Shown: piece after piece, positions 25,793 through 38,707 of the stretch
How the letters are laid out: each line of letters begins with the position of its first letter
How positions within the stretch are numbered: the stretch's first letter is position 1
Assembly (NCBI GenBank): GCA_034766995.1
Contig: CM068315.1
Span: 53,377,556-53,441,555 of the forward strand
DNA from: Acanthacorydalis orientalis
Taxonomy: Eukaryota; Arthropoda; Insecta; Megaloptera; Corydalidae
Direction of reading: 5' to 3'
DNA: 64,000 bases
The notes under the pieces: model-generated
The model's input: the letters and a program-made list of their open reading frames with translations, nothing else
Told to the model about the DNA's origin: nothing
The model's database searches: none
Program-made: the position numbers and the translations under genes

Positions 25793-26579
25793 TACATTTC
25801 AACGTGAGGTAGTATATTTATAACTACGTTTATATTATGAAGTTCACAGTACTTCATAATAATTTTATTTCTAGTTCTTTTCTATTCTATACAATTATTT
25901 TTCAAAACCGAAAAACAATTCAAAATAATTATATCTGCATTAAAGCAATGACCTAACGCAACATTAATAAAGGAGTAATGCATAATTTCGATGAATAGAA
26001 ATATACAAAAATAAGATTAATCGAAAAAAATTCTCTGTACCAACATAGTAAAAACAATAAATCTTACATAATTACTGTTATGTATTAACATTAAAAAAAT
26101 AAAATAAATATTAAATGGCATCTGCGCTAGAAATACGTTTTGAATTAATTATTGACTGAATACTCGACAGAATTTTACATAAAGTAACGTACATGCATAT
26201 ATGGATACAGTTTATGAATTAATTCATATTTTAATCAAATTCCGATAATAGCATATCTATGTGTGTAAGGGTGCGAGCGTCGAGTGTGATATATATATAT
26301 ATACACACACATGTATGTGTATGTGAACAAACGTGTGCGTGCGTACATTCAAGAACTTATAACATAATGTTTCTACATTCGACGTATATGTTTACAATTT
26401 CACTCTATAAAAAATATACATGTACAACAAACACAACAAATTATTCACAACGCAAGATGTTTTCCGTTAAGATATCGTTTAAAACCCACACGCCGACACT
26501 TACATACTATTCTACATGTAAGTTCTTCGTATAAGTAAACTTTCATGATAATTACATTGTTGGTAAACCATAACACACC

Positions 26580-27250
26580 ATAATATTACAAACACTTTCC
26601 CCCTACTGATTCCAATGAGACTGAACTGAAACCCATGAACTTTAACGACTACGAGACCCCACATCAATAATCAACACGACACGATCACTTTCCAATCACT
26701 TTGAAATTCCGGAATCCTTCACGCGCCGATCGATCCCCATAGTTTCCGGGTACAACGAATCTCATTCTCCATCAGCGAATTCAGAATTACGATCGCTAAC
26801 ACCGACCGATGATGATAAGACGTATAGATGGATACATGAATGGATGAGATAGATGGATTCAGTTGATGGATTGGTTCGAGTGTACGGTTCTTTGTTAACA
26901 CGGATTTCGGGTACAATATTTCGCGGAAAGGATCGCCCGCCGTTAAGACTGTCTTCTCTGTTTCGCTCTTGGTGTTTCAATAATGCTTCTGCTTTCGATG
27001 CGACTTGTAAATGGGTTAACAGACATATAGGCGAGTCTGTATGAATATTGGAAACAAGGGAGCGGGTCATAGAAATAACTTAATTAAGGAGATTTGATTT
27101 CCGGGCGTGCTAAATATTACATGTTGCCTCATTCAACGTAGTTCCGACTTTACTGTTGAGAATAGTGTAAGCATGACAACTATTTATACTGTAATTTGCT
27201 GACTGACTGATGAAACCTTGTTTGGTACATTAACTCTTGAGTAATGTTGT
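26580..27250. other. GC- and CpG-richer island of unknown role
   Basis: This is the longest stretch of balanced composition outside transposons and Mxd. It contains a 102-codon minus reading (27070-26762, starting MTRSLVSNIHTDSPICLLTH) and an antisense open frame over the same DNA. Neither has a recognised domain. GATGGAT-type phrases recur at 26828-26875. A promoter, enhancer or first exon nested in the giant intron, or an old unrecognised transposon, are all possible. Confidence 0.3.
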
Positions 27251-28060
27251 ATGCGACTAGGATGTGACTTTTGATTATGTTGCCAATTAAACTATACGCC
27301 ATAAAATACTTCTTTATGGTTAAAATGCGAATAAAATTGTAACATTAATGAATTTCTAAACAAACAACCACATTTAACAACAGTGTCTGTTTTCGTAGAA
27401 TGATTTTTAACATTTATAATGTATTTGTACAACAAAAATCATATAAAATACACTTAAAAAATGTGTGTATGTCCATGTACATATAAACTACAAATGTAAA
27501 ACTCAGAATTAGACATTTTTAATTTTTTTCATATTTAATCAATAAGATTATAACAATACAGTAAAGTTAAAAAAAAACAGCCGCCAACAAGAAGTTAAAT
27601 TATTTGTGTGATCAATAAAAATATGAAATATATTTTCTTAAAAAAAAATTCAAGACCTGAATTAGTAATTTATAAATCCTTTTTTCTTTACTTATTTCTT
27701 TTACTGTCGATCATAACATGTGACTATACAATCATAAACTATTGCTATCTTACAGACTCCAGTAAATTCGTCACATTAAAATATTTCTGTAATTAATTAC
27801 AGATAAAGATAATACGAATTATTTTAATTCGCATGCAATACTAAATAAATGCAGACATTAATTATACTATAATGACAAATACGAACAATAGAACTAATCT
27901 GATAATTCTAAAATGTTTCCATTCAAATAATAACAGCGTAATAAATGTGAATAATTTGGTTCTAAGCCTACAAAAATTCTGTTTTGTGTGACGGCAAAAA
28001 AGCGAAAAATTTAAATAGGTTCAGAGAGTTGAAAATATTATAAATAAAAAGAACACTTTA

Positions 28061-28062
<2 letters not shown>

Positions 28063-28112
<50 letters not shown>
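28063..28112. repeat. (TA)n(TG)n array
   Basis: 38 bp of TA then (GT)6. Confidence 0.96.
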
Positions 28113-28113
<1 letters not shown>

Positions 28114-28530
28114 AGTGTGCATGAATGAGAGTGTTTGTATGTACACGCTTACTATTTTTAAGTTTACTATCATTTCATAATAAAAAATGATGTTCTATGA
28201 AGTTCATCTAAAATAGATGTCCATACAAACACACTATCTATAGAAGTAGCTATGGATTGCAATACAGACTTTAATTAATTAACGAATTGTTCGACAAGCG
28301 TAAGTAATTAATAGTTCTTTCATCAGATACTTTGCAATCACAGAAGCGGTTGATCAAGCCATTCTCGTGTTAAATTGAACGACTTTCTTACTTACACAAT
28401 ATGCACACAGAACAGCGACGTCGGTGTTTCCATACTTGCTATTCTATGAAACTCATTTATACATAGACATCACACACAGTAGTAAACATTCATCCAAAGA
28501 AATACTAATGTCATGTTTCTCTATTATAAT

Positions 28531-28532
<2 letters not shown>

Positions 28533-28602
<70 letters not shown>
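28533..28602. repeat. (TA)n(TG)n array
   Basis: 48 bp of TA then (TG)11. Confidence 0.97.
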
Positions 28603-28603
<1 letters not shown>

Positions 28604-29257
28604 ACGTGTGAGTGGGAGTGTGTATAAACACAATTAAAAGAGTATAATACAATATAAAAACACTAACTAACATAAAGCATATACTTATCAAAATATAAAA
28701 AAAATACATTTCAAAAACAAAAATTCATATTATTACTTATATCTAATTTAATTTTATTGGCAAATTAATTAATTCGCCGATAAATTTCTGCGCGCATTCG
28801 TTTCGTAGAAGCCTCAAAAAGTGTTTTTTTTTAAAAAAAAAAACAGGTAAAGTAGAATATAATTATTAATGTACATTTGTTTTTCGGCTGATTTCAATAT
28901 TGTAATAAGATTAAGATTTTTCTTGCAATTTGGACATGTACTACTCATATAATAAAAGCATAAAAACACGTCCAATTCTTGAAATGCACGTAAGCTCTCA
29001 AACATTTAGTTTTAAACGGTATGTAAATAATTTCATAGTTTATAAATTAAACGTACAACACTATTCAGAAAAAAATTAAACTAATGAGTTGATTTCACAA
29101 TTTAAATACGTTCCCAACTTTTTAAAAATATTCTTATTTGTGATAAAATGACTAAAATTGATTTTAAAAATATGAGTAATTGCAGAATTGAACATATTAA
29201 TTTTCCTGACTAAATGTTAAATTTGCACACACAAACACATACACATACATACATACA

Positions 29258-29260
<3 letters not shown>

Positions 29261-29325
<65 letters not shown>
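29261..29325. repeat. (TA)n array, 65 bp
   Basis: Preceded by ACAT/ACAC repeats from 29226. Confidence 0.97.
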
Positions 29326-29330
<5 letters not shown>

Positions 29331-30118
29331 TAAATTGTCTGCTGCAATACAGGCAGACATACATAAACGTAATACCCTACCCCATGGCAAACATACCAGT
29401 GCCAAACAGTGTACACGGCCGGTGATTTATGATAACTCCAGGGACAGAAAAACTGTCAATGTGGTTTTAAGCTATGTCCGTATATCGATACTACAATTAA
29501 TTTGGATTCGGTAAAATTGTTGTTATATCTGATGTTACCTTCTGTACAAAACGTGTGATAAATTTCAAATTACAGGAAAGACACAATGGAACATAGATGA
29601 TATCTATATAATACGTTAACATAAATCATAACATACAGTAAAAGAATAAAATGTAATATTTTATATTACATAAAATAAAAACTGCAAAATAAAAAATACA
29701 TATTTTTTTTACTAACTGGAACATTTCAAATACTTCAATTAATTAATTAAAATAATCAATTGACGTTTTACATCTAACAAAATTAATTTCAATAAAAACT
29801 AATCAAAAAATATTACTAGAGAAATATAAAATGTATAAACTGGCCATATTTAATATTTCAAAATATATAAAATGTGAAACATTTACATTAAACTTTACTT
29901 ACAATATTGCTAGATAAATATTAATATAGATATGAAGACTTACTTTTTGAAACGAGAATTTACTGTTTCAAAATTTACCGAAAACAAAAAAAAAACATCA
30001 ATTATTCGCATATAATATAATCTGATATTATAATGATATAATATTCATACGAAAAATACATGTATTAAAAAAAACTATTAATTAACTCTGATCTCGCCAA
30101 TATTAGAAATTAGTACAT

Positions 30119-30119
<1 letters not shown>

Positions 30120-30206
<87 letters not shown>
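30120..30206. repeat. (TA)n array, 87 bp
   Basis: One of the longest pure arrays; 95 bp left of the full-length mariner. Confidence 0.97.
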
Positions 30207-30209
<3 letters not shown>

Positions 30210-30301
30210 CATACTTAATATTTTCCTAATTAATTGAATACAGTTTTTCTAAATATAAAAATTAGCATAAATATTTCTCTCTCTACGCATGTTTCATTTT
30301 A

Positions 30302-31586
30302 TTAGGTTGATGCAAAAATAATTGCGGTTTTAATCATTCTAAGTTTAACGCCGATTTTTCTAGTTGCCATTATCTTTTGTTAGTCATGCGATACATCATT
30401 GTGAACAATAAAATTAGCACTAATGATTTCAGTCTATGTCTATTGTTTTCTTTCTTTACTATTGTTGGATATAACATCTTAAATTAATCATGGAAAAAAG
30501 GCAAATTCGCACGATTTTGTTATATAAGTTTAAATTGGGACACAAAGCAACAGAGACTGCTCAAAATATAAAATTTGTTTTTGACGAAGAGCCAATTAGT
30601 GAACGTATAACTGAACATTGGTTCCAAAAATCTCGTGATGGAAACGAAAGTCTTGATAATGAGGAGGGTCCTTCAGCTATAGACAATAATGATTTAAAAC
30701 CCTTTATTGAAGCGGGCACACGTAAAATAACTCCAGAGGTGGCGGAAGAACTCAATGTTGATCATTCAACAGTTGTTCGACATTAGAGCTTAACTGGAAA
30801 AAAAACTGGATAAATGGGTGCCGTATGAACTAAACGAACATCGAGAAATTCGGCGATACAAAGTCTGCTCTACGCTTCTTTTGTGTAATAAAAATTATCC
30901 CTCTCTTGATCGCATTGTCAAATTTGATGAAAAGTGGATTCTCTACAACAATCGTAAACGTTCATCGTAGTGGATAGACCGAAGAGAAGCACCAAAACAG
31001 TTTCCTAAACCGAGGCTTCGTGAAAAAAAGATTATGGTCACTGTTTGGTGGTCGGCAACTGACATCACTCACTACAACTTCTCAAATTCTGGTGAAACAA
31101 TACCAGTATAACATTACTGTTAGGAAATTGAAAAAATGCATGAGAAGTTGCATCGTTTACAACCAGAATTAGTTAATCGAAGAGGGCCAATTCTTCTTCA
31201 TGACAACGACCGTACTCACGTCTCACAAATGACTTTAAAAAAATCCAATGAACTGGGTTATGAAACCTTACCTCACCTATCGTATTCTCCGAACTTGTAT
31301 CCGTCAGATTATCATTTTTTTAAAAAAAAATGAGTAATTACTACGAGAGAAGGTTTTCAAAGATCAACTGTCAACTCAAAGCACTTTCCATGAATTCGTT
31401 AATTCCGGGAGTTCAGAATTCCATCTTGTAGGAGAATAAACAAAAAAAAAAATAAATAATAAATTGTTTCCCGTTGAGAGAAAGGTGTTCAGGCGAATGG
31501 TCTTCATTTTGATTAATAAATATAATTTTTAACTGATATATGCGTCTTTATACTCGATACATAAAAACCGCAATTATATTTGTATC

Positions 31587-31589
<3 letters not shown>
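30302..31589 (+). pseudogene. full-length mariner pseudogene with both terminal repeats
   Basis: The left end TTAGGTTGATGCAAAAATAA (then TTGCGGTTTT) at 30302-30331 pairs with the complement of 31561-31589 (GTTGATACAAATATAATTGC, then GGTTTT). Between them lies a SETMAR-like transposase: MEKRQIRTILLYKFKLGHKA (30490), TPEVAEELNVDHSTVVRH, KLDKWVPYELNEHREIRRYK after a frame break, then SLDRIVKFDEKWILYNNRK (first catalytic region), APKQFPKPRLREKKIMVTVW, PILLHDNDRTHVSQM (LLHDNARPHV block), and HLSYSPNLYPSDYHFF. Stops and frameshifts occur at 30784, about 30810, about 30970 and 31331. The last half of the C-terminus is scrambled. The 3' end abuts a TA array. Confidence 0.92.

Positions 31590-31652
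<63 letters not shown>
31590..31652. repeat. (TA)n array, 63 bp
   Basis: Starts at the mariner 3' terminal repeat. Confidence 0.97.
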
Positions 31653-31654
<2 letters not shown>

Positions 31655-33564
31655 CTTAATTTATACACAACGTATAACGTACCGTTCTAATAATCATTAA
31701 AACACTTTACAATCTAATCCAAATCAGAGATATAAAAATAAAGCATCACGTTTAAGCAATACTTGGACTCAAATACAGGAAACGAACAAGCAAGTCAGGA
31801 CGGTCATAATATACAATTTCATTATCTGCATATCCATCTATACGAATTACAGTGTTAAAATAATACACACATAAACACACCCATGCATATAACAACACAA
31901 ACACACGCGAAATACAGAGTTCTTTGCTGTGCATCAGAATAAAACAATACGAACATATTTGACCGGTCTCTGGCGGTACTTATTGTAACCAAACTGAACC
32001 ATTGTGTTTAGACTGCAATCAAGTTAATTGCGTTAGTGTGTTGTTTTAAATATGCAAATGTGACGGCGAAACGGTTGAGGTTCACTTTTAAATTCTATTC
32101 TCAACGGTTGGATTGTATTCCCATTTATTCTGTTTGACAGGGCCGGCGCCATTTAATAAAAAATAAAGATCGCCGAGTATACATATATATATATATATAA
32201 ACTTAGCATGAAAAATAAACTGATATGGTTAATGAAACACAAATTAATTTGATCAAAAACACAACATTAATATCACTAAAAATTAATAAATTTGAGTAAG
32301 AACCTATGCTACATGTAAAATTACAAACATACAAAATAAAATTGGAGTTTAATTCCAAAAAGAAATGGTTTAAAGTAAACAATTCGTTTAATAAAATGTC
32401 TTATAAATATTATAATTCTAAATTAATTACCTCTATATTAAATACTTATGCCACTGACTACCAAATTAAAATGTGGACAACGAAACAAATATTGATTATA
32501 CATTACAATATTTTTAATAAAGCCAATCTTTTCAAAACAACCTCGACACTTGTTTCAAAGTAAAACATTTTTACAGGTGGTGAAAATAAAATTTAAACAA
32601 AATTTGAAACCCACAAAACATACATTCATGAGTATACAAGAAAGTATCGTGTGTGATTTTTCGCTGATTAGTAATATACATTTTTACTGAACAAATGAGA
32701 CATAAAAACACCTATTTTATAGATATCGACAGCCTTTCATAATCTTACTAGATAACTAGATTTCTCGAAAGTCTGTAATTGGTACGCTCCAGTACTTCTC
32801 TTGGTCACAATACCTGTGCATTTCCTAACATCTTTATTTAGCCTATTCATAGTTCTCTTTTTGGTATTTTTCTATATTTCTCTACTCACAATTAATGCCT
32901 GTTGTAGATTTTTTTTCTCTTCTGCATTACGACCCACTCATTTTAATTTTCAATTCTTTATTATTATCTTTATAGCTATAACTCTGGTTATTATTGTTTT
33001 TGTATACATTGTATGTTTCTGTATCTCTTTCTTACATACATCTTCCTATAATATTTTATATTACCAGAAATCGTTGAGTTATTTTAAATATTAAAAATCG
33101 ATATGTTATTTTATACGATCAAATAAAATACAATGTTCGAATACATTTTAAGTAAATTTCAATCTTAGACTTCAATACTAATTTATAATTTTATCTAATT
33201 ATGTATATATATATATATATATAAAATATATATGAGTGTGCATGTATGTACATGTATACAATTATTTTAAAAATATTTCTATACATAAAATCCGACCCTG
33301 TTTACACCCCAAGAACAGCTACACGATTCGAAATCGTGTAAAATTATTACTTACGCACATTGACAAAGCGTCGAAATGGTTTTTGTTGTCAATTATAATT
33401 TTCAAAAAGGGTATAAGTCGTTATTTCACACATGGGCGTAATTGTATGGATAGTATTATTTTTAGATAGAGTGTAATTTGCATGAACTACCTTGATTTAC
33501 GATATTTTTTCTTATTTACAACCAACATTTCATAAATTACATGGAATATATTTATATATACCAG
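31653..33564. other. AT-rich sequence, nothing coding
   Basis: A single hAT-like end at 32138 is listed separately. A hydrophobic plus reading at 32801-33091 is rich in F, I, L and V, as any T-rich strand would give, and has no domain. Short TA runs lie near 32182 and 33204. Confidence 0.45.
32138..32160 (+). mobile_element. possible hAT terminal repeat
   Basis: CAGGGCCGGCGCCATTTAAT is an isolated GC-rich 20-mer in AT-rich DNA and matches the CAGGGCCGGCGC start of many hAT elements. No partner end was located. Confidence 0.3.
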
Positions 33565-33742
33565 AGGGCACCGCCGCTTCTAGCTAACTGGACAACGTTT
33601 TTGAGATATGGCCGAGATACAAAAATGGATCGTAAATTTTATTGTCTCCAATCTGATGTATTTTTTTTACGGAGGGATCAAAAACCTACCTCAGAAATGA
33701 CGGAAAATCATGGAAAGCGGAAGAAATTGTTTTGATGATTGA
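33565..33742 (+). pseudogene. mariner C-terminal fragment, same lineage as 110-615
   Basis: The reading HRRF*LTGQRF*DMAEIQKW, then IVNFIVSNLMYFFYGGIKNL and PQK*RKIMESGRNCFDD, ends at a stop at 33740-33742. It aligns with the end of the copy at 110-615 (QRFRNVAKIRKWIDDFIASK ... YFND). The tail after the stop is also alike (ATTTTATAT against ATTTTACAT). Two TGA/TAG stops replace Arg or Trp codons. Confidence 0.8.
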
Positions 33743-34001
33743 ATGCTATTTTATATATAATTAAATAAGGTAAAAACACATACACACATACACACATACT
33801 AATATATATATATATATATACACATAAACATATATATATATATATATATATGTGTGTGTCACTTAAATACTCTGTGTAAACAATCGCATTAACATTAATT
33901 AATATAACGGAACATACAACAAAAATTTTGATTTCACTTCATCAGTTTTTGTGATTTAATGATAAAAACACAACATAATATACTCTATACATAAAATACT
34001 A

Positions 34002-34005
<4 letters not shown>

Positions 34006-34076
<71 letters not shown>
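34006..34076. repeat. (TA)n array, 71 bp
   Basis: Uninterrupted. Confidence 0.97.
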
Positions 34077-34079
<3 letters not shown>

Positions 34080-34214
34080 GTAGTAACAAAGGAAAAAATT
34101 TAATATCAGCTAATTAGGGCGAACATAACTACATTTTATTTTTCGCTTGATTAGATTGCGACAGGATTTCCCGGCCAAATTGATTTACATAAAATGTAAA
34201 CATATATATATATA

Positions 34215-34590
34215 TAGTTTGTTCAAAATGAGGTTCAACCGATTTTTAAAAAAAAAGCTCGTTTTTTTAAAAAAGGGTCGTCTCTTGATGATTGCGTTAT
34301 GAAGCTTGATAATTTAACTATGAGGTCACCCAAAATTTCAAAGCTCTAGCATGTTTGTGTCATTAGTTATAATGTTGAATGTGACAGTACCTTATTGACG
34401 CTTGTCAAAAAAACCCCATGGAACAGAGCCAATATTAAATTTTGTTTTAAGCTGAGCAAAACAGCCGTCAAAACGTACGAAATGAATATATGTGAATATA
34501 TAACATATATATATATATATATATATACAAATGGTATCAAAGAGTTCATGAGAAATGTGTAAAAAGGAGAAAGAATTCAATCATTCAATT
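34215..34590 (+). pseudogene. mariner N-terminal fragment with a TA array inside the coding region
   Basis: The piece begins after a short TA run with a terminal-repeat-like GTTTGTTCAAAATGAGGTTC. It contains the reading RANIKFCFKLSKTAVKTYEM at about 34425-34486, the first HTH of SETMAR-like mariners (NIKFCFKLGKTATETYEM). After a TA run at 34504-34526 the protein resumes as KWYQRVHEK, matching FEWYKRFxxG. Nothing downstream matches mariner, so the copy is heavily truncated. Confidence 0.7.
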
Positions 34591-35889
34591 TGAAAAAAAT
34601 AATGACTATTCTTTTAGAAAAATATAATCATGGCTTAAAACGATACAGAAAAGGTCACATACAAAATTAATATTCCGTGAATAAAACAGGATTATAAAAT
34701 ATTAATTACAAAAAAGGATGTTTAGATAGTTAAGATTAAGAGTCACCAGCATACAAGAATTTTCCTTTTAGCTAACGAGTTCAACGGTAGTATTGTTGAA
34801 AATGAGCAAAGATAATATAACATTTTATACATAAGAGCAAGTAGTGTTCAATTAATTATTACTTTCATTCGTTCTTATTAAAACAATTTGAGAAGAGAAT
34901 AAGTCATAGTGCAATCAAGTGACAGAATGTTTTTTACACATTTACTCACTCGATAGAGTGGCGAACACTGCTTTATGCCAGAATGCCACAAGAAATAGAA
35001 TCTGTAAACACATCGAATAACAGAGAAACGCATACAATTCAAAACACTAACTTGGTTTGCAGGAAATGAATTTGACTCTAATGGCTTCGACACAACGGTG
35101 TTAATGTGAATGTTATGTCACTAGTGACAATAACTACATCCTATCCATTCTTTCTTCTGCCTAACCTTCCTAACCTGACGATGTCGTTCTTCTTTGGCCA
35201 TCTGTCATTCTGAACGTTACTTACTATCGACAGTAGAAGAAATCTTTTCATTAACATGTACAACGTTAAAATAACGTACAATAACGTAACTGATATTTAC
35301 TAAGAAAATATAATATTTAAACAAGGTCTGAATACATTTCAGTAAAAAATAAATTTTAAATCGATGCAATTAACATTTAGCCATGAAAAATATAAATTAA
35401 GACAATAAACGCATATTTTTTTTGTTTTTTTTTTTATCAAAAATTAAAATCTGTTTTTTCTAGTCAAATTATTTTAATTTCGTTGAAAAAATTTACCAAA
35501 CAACAAACAAAGCTAACAATAGAACCTCATGATAAAAAAATTCAATATTTGTTTACATTTAATTAAAACATCTGTTTGAAGACAAAAGTTAAAATTTAGC
35601 ACAGTAGCTTAATACATTTTTACTATACTTATTTTTTTGTGATTTCTTTTAACGTTACAGTCAAACTCCATAACAATATGAACCTTTTAAAATATTCATA
35701 ATAATAGTGCAAACTATGTATGCAAATGTCAAAATAATAAAACAAGTGAAGTATTTACAATGTTAACTGCATATTATGACGGACATGTTATAAAAACTAG
35801 TATTCCATATAATTTATTTACAAGTATTGTAAAATAATAATCATAAAAAATAAGATTGGAATAAAAAACTAAATGTATGTGTGTGCGTG

Positions 35890-35923
<34 letters not shown>

Positions 35924-36361
35924 CAAATATACATGAGTACATTTAGATAGTTTTTTGTATAAATATAATAAAGATACCTATATAGGTACTAACTTTATAT
36001 ACAGGTACTATAAGTATACATATATTAATCTTTTTGTAACAATATTTTTGTACTGTTAGTATATTTCGATATATCATTGTTTTGTTGTTGTTACATTTAG
36101 CATCGTTAACATTACATTCATTTATCGTCATTGTATTCTTATGCTCATTCCTCCTTGAACATTATTATTCGTTTTTCTATGTATTACAGTTTTTATATTC
36201 GTCATGTCGACAAGGTACTCCATTATCAATTGTAGTCTGATAAGCATGTAGTTCTCTTATTTACAAAATAATAATGTTATTCCAAATATACGAGTCAAGC
36301 CAAAAAATGACATAAATATATATATAAAAAAATAAATAGAAAATAAACAAATAAATATGTG

Positions 36362-36393
<32 letters not shown>

Positions 36394-37436
36394 TACATAT
36401 CCATAAATAAAATGCTTAGACCAAAAATTTTTATAGTTAAGCATTAAAAAAAACCTTCTAAATGATAGAATTTAAATAAAAATTCAGTATTTTTAATAGT
36501 TATACTTTCATGCATTGGCAATTTTATTATTTCAACTAAATTTCAAAAAAAAATAAATGTTACCAATATTTTATCTAAAATTTATGTTGGTATAGAATAT
36601 GTCGCGGTGATTTTAAATGAAATACAGGAGAATATGAACTAAAAACGCAAAGATTTAAATTTTATCAAAATTTATAAATATTAATTGGTTTTGAGTTTTG
36701 TCCTAGATTTAGATTTGTGTGTGTTTATATCTTTTTGAGGAATAGATAGAAAATAAACATTAATATGTACAAATTATGTATCTATCTATATATATGTCTA
36801 TATATATATATATACACACATATATATTTGTATGCACGAATGTATGATTATTTGGTAAGAGTGTGTGTGTTAGATTTGTTTACGTTTTATTAAAAGAAGT
36901 GAACTGTCCATAGACAGGTCAGTGCACTCACTTGTAGCCATGTGCAATAATATCGTCAACAGGCACGGCTCTTTTTTGTCATGTGTTTTTAAAAATTTTA
37001 CATTAGCTATGAATATCTATCAAATATATGTTTTTATGTATTAATGTGTATATGTATATATATATATATACACACACACATACATACGTACACAATTCTT
37101 CTAGTTCTACATACTTTTATCTTTGATAGTACATTGTTAGAAAGGTTTTGTTTTAAATTGATCCAATGTGTGTTCTTCATATATTTTCAATACTATTCTA
37201 ATAGGTATCCCATTTATTATTTTATTTTGAAGACTACTAGTAAATCGAACCTTATGTTCCAGCACCTTCTATTTCGAAATCATATTTTAATTGTAATACT
37301 CTTCTATGTGTAACTATATATCTCTTCTTATTTTATTTGTAATTTTTGTATATTTTTATATTGATGTTTTTTTCTGCCATTGATTTCTGCTCTTTAAAAC
37401 TGTCCGAAATCAGATGAATTATTTTGCCAACTACTA
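34591..37436. other. AT-rich sequence, no gene seen
   Basis: Contains a GC-richer patch at about 34900-35250 with a perfect palindrome TGTCACTAGTGACA (35116-35129) and a purine-rich minus reading MAKEERHRQVRKVRQKKEW near 35190; no family recognised. TG/TA runs lie near 35878, 36360, 36790 and 37050. Confidence 0.4.
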
Positions 37437-37559
37437 CAGGGTATATTTTTTAGAGGTGCAAAATACAAGAATCGGATATTTTCAATCAAAATGGATTTTT
37501 CTAAAAAAATGTAAGAATAAGCACCAAATAAAAATCTTTAAATCGAGACAGAGATTCAA

Positions 37560-38056
37560 AAAAAAGTGTACACCATTGTTAGTTTAGAACGCCGTTAGTA
37601 ATGAATCGAGAAGTACATTGTAGGTGGGAACAGGGAACACACGTACTGCATAACATTATTTTTACACTGTCAATATGGTGGCCTCGCTGGAAACATGCAC
37701 CAAGGAGAAGTAGCAACCTCTCATCTGTTTTTTGAATAGCGAAAGTGTGAAACTATCGAATTCATCAGCGAATATTCAGTAAAGTGTGTTTGTCACTCGA
37801 ACTAGTGTATGAATGAAGTAGGAATTTTCGCAACGGCGTGAATTCTGTAACAGATTTTTGTCGACCGTATCAGGTACACCGAGTGGTGACACCATAATCA
37901 ATTATAGAAGCTAAATGCATTATAAACGTAAACCGTCGAGTTACGGAGGATGAAGTGGCTGCATTTTTGAACATCCGTCGTGGTTCAGTATATCACATTG
38001 TCTACGGCGGAATTCAGTTTCACAAAGTGTCTGCAAGGCAGATGCCGCGGCAATAA
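37560..38056 (+). pseudogene. mariner N-terminal half, cut by a Helitron-like end
   Basis: From about 37560 the DNA aligns with the copy at 63212: leader phrases AGGTGGGA and ACGTACTGCAT, then an ATG near 37675 giving VASLETCTKE and FLNSESVK. After frame breaks it reads INVNRRVTEDEVAAFLNIRR, GSVYHIVYGG and KVSARQMPRQ, the second HTH of SETMAR-like mariners. At 38057 the match stops abruptly and a GCGAAGCGAG-type sequence begins. Confidence 0.8.
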
Positions 38057-38137
38057 ATTTGACATCATTGAGCGAATATATGCGATACGAACGAAGCGAG
38101 TCGAGAAAGTAAGCCAGTAGAGGGTAGAGCTCCCTGG
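38057..38137 (+). mobile_element. Helitron-like 3' terminus
   Basis: ATTGAGCGAATATATGCGAT followed by ACGAACGAAGCGAG is nearly identical to 61426 onward. It ends with a short GGGTAGAGCTCCC stem and CTGG followed by T, as expected for the CTRR|T end of Helitrons. A TA run follows directly. Confidence 0.55.
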
Positions 38138-38630
38138 TGTATATATATATATATAGAACCAATCTCACAACTGTTTTAAATTAAAATATTTTCTCATCGT
38201 TTTAAGACTTTGTAGTGCCAACCTTAACATTCAATATCGTGGTCGAGCAATAGACATTTTCACAAAACAGTAGTGAACACAATAGTGTCCGAAAAGCAGC
38301 TTATTAGACATACTTTTCGCATTTCAGTTGAAAAAAATGCTGTGGAGGCCACCGGAATGATTTCTTCAACTTTGGGGAAAAATATTGAGACACATAAAAT
38401 ATGCAAAAAATGTTAAAACAGTGGAAGCAGTCCGAAATGCATTACGGCTTCATCTACCAAAAGCAATGATCTTTTTTTCGGCAAGGGATTGGTCAGTTAC
38501 CCGACAACAGTTGGAGCAAAGTTATTCAAAACAATGATGAATATTTTGAGAATTGAACGTATTCCATTTCTCCATAAACACTCATTGTTTATAACAAATG
38601 CACCGAATTAATTTGTTCATCTTATTTATT

Positions 38631-38633
<3 letters not shown>

Positions 38634-38702
<69 letters not shown>
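38634..38702. repeat. (TA)n array, 69 bp
   Basis: Followed by CACACTCACA. Confidence 0.97.

Positions 38703-38707
<5 letters not shown>

Larger units (their letters stand above)
25427..30301. other. AT-rich sequence with arrays and a CpG-containing island
   Basis: Arrays lie at 25761, 28063, 28533, 29261 and 30120, plus (AG)n at 25521-25537 and (CT)n at 25736-25758. The island at about 26580-27250 is listed separately. No transposase was recognised in this interval. Confidence 0.45.

Noticed and set aside
32801..33091. Hydrophobic plus reading resembling a membrane protein
   Set aside because: F/I/L/V enrichment is expected from a T-rich strand. No start context, domain or splice support.
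35180..35216. AG...GT-flanked minus segment as the missing Mxd exon 4
   Set aside because: In the phase required after exon 3 it reads RMTDGQRRTTSSG, not the RAHLR helix-loop-helix start.
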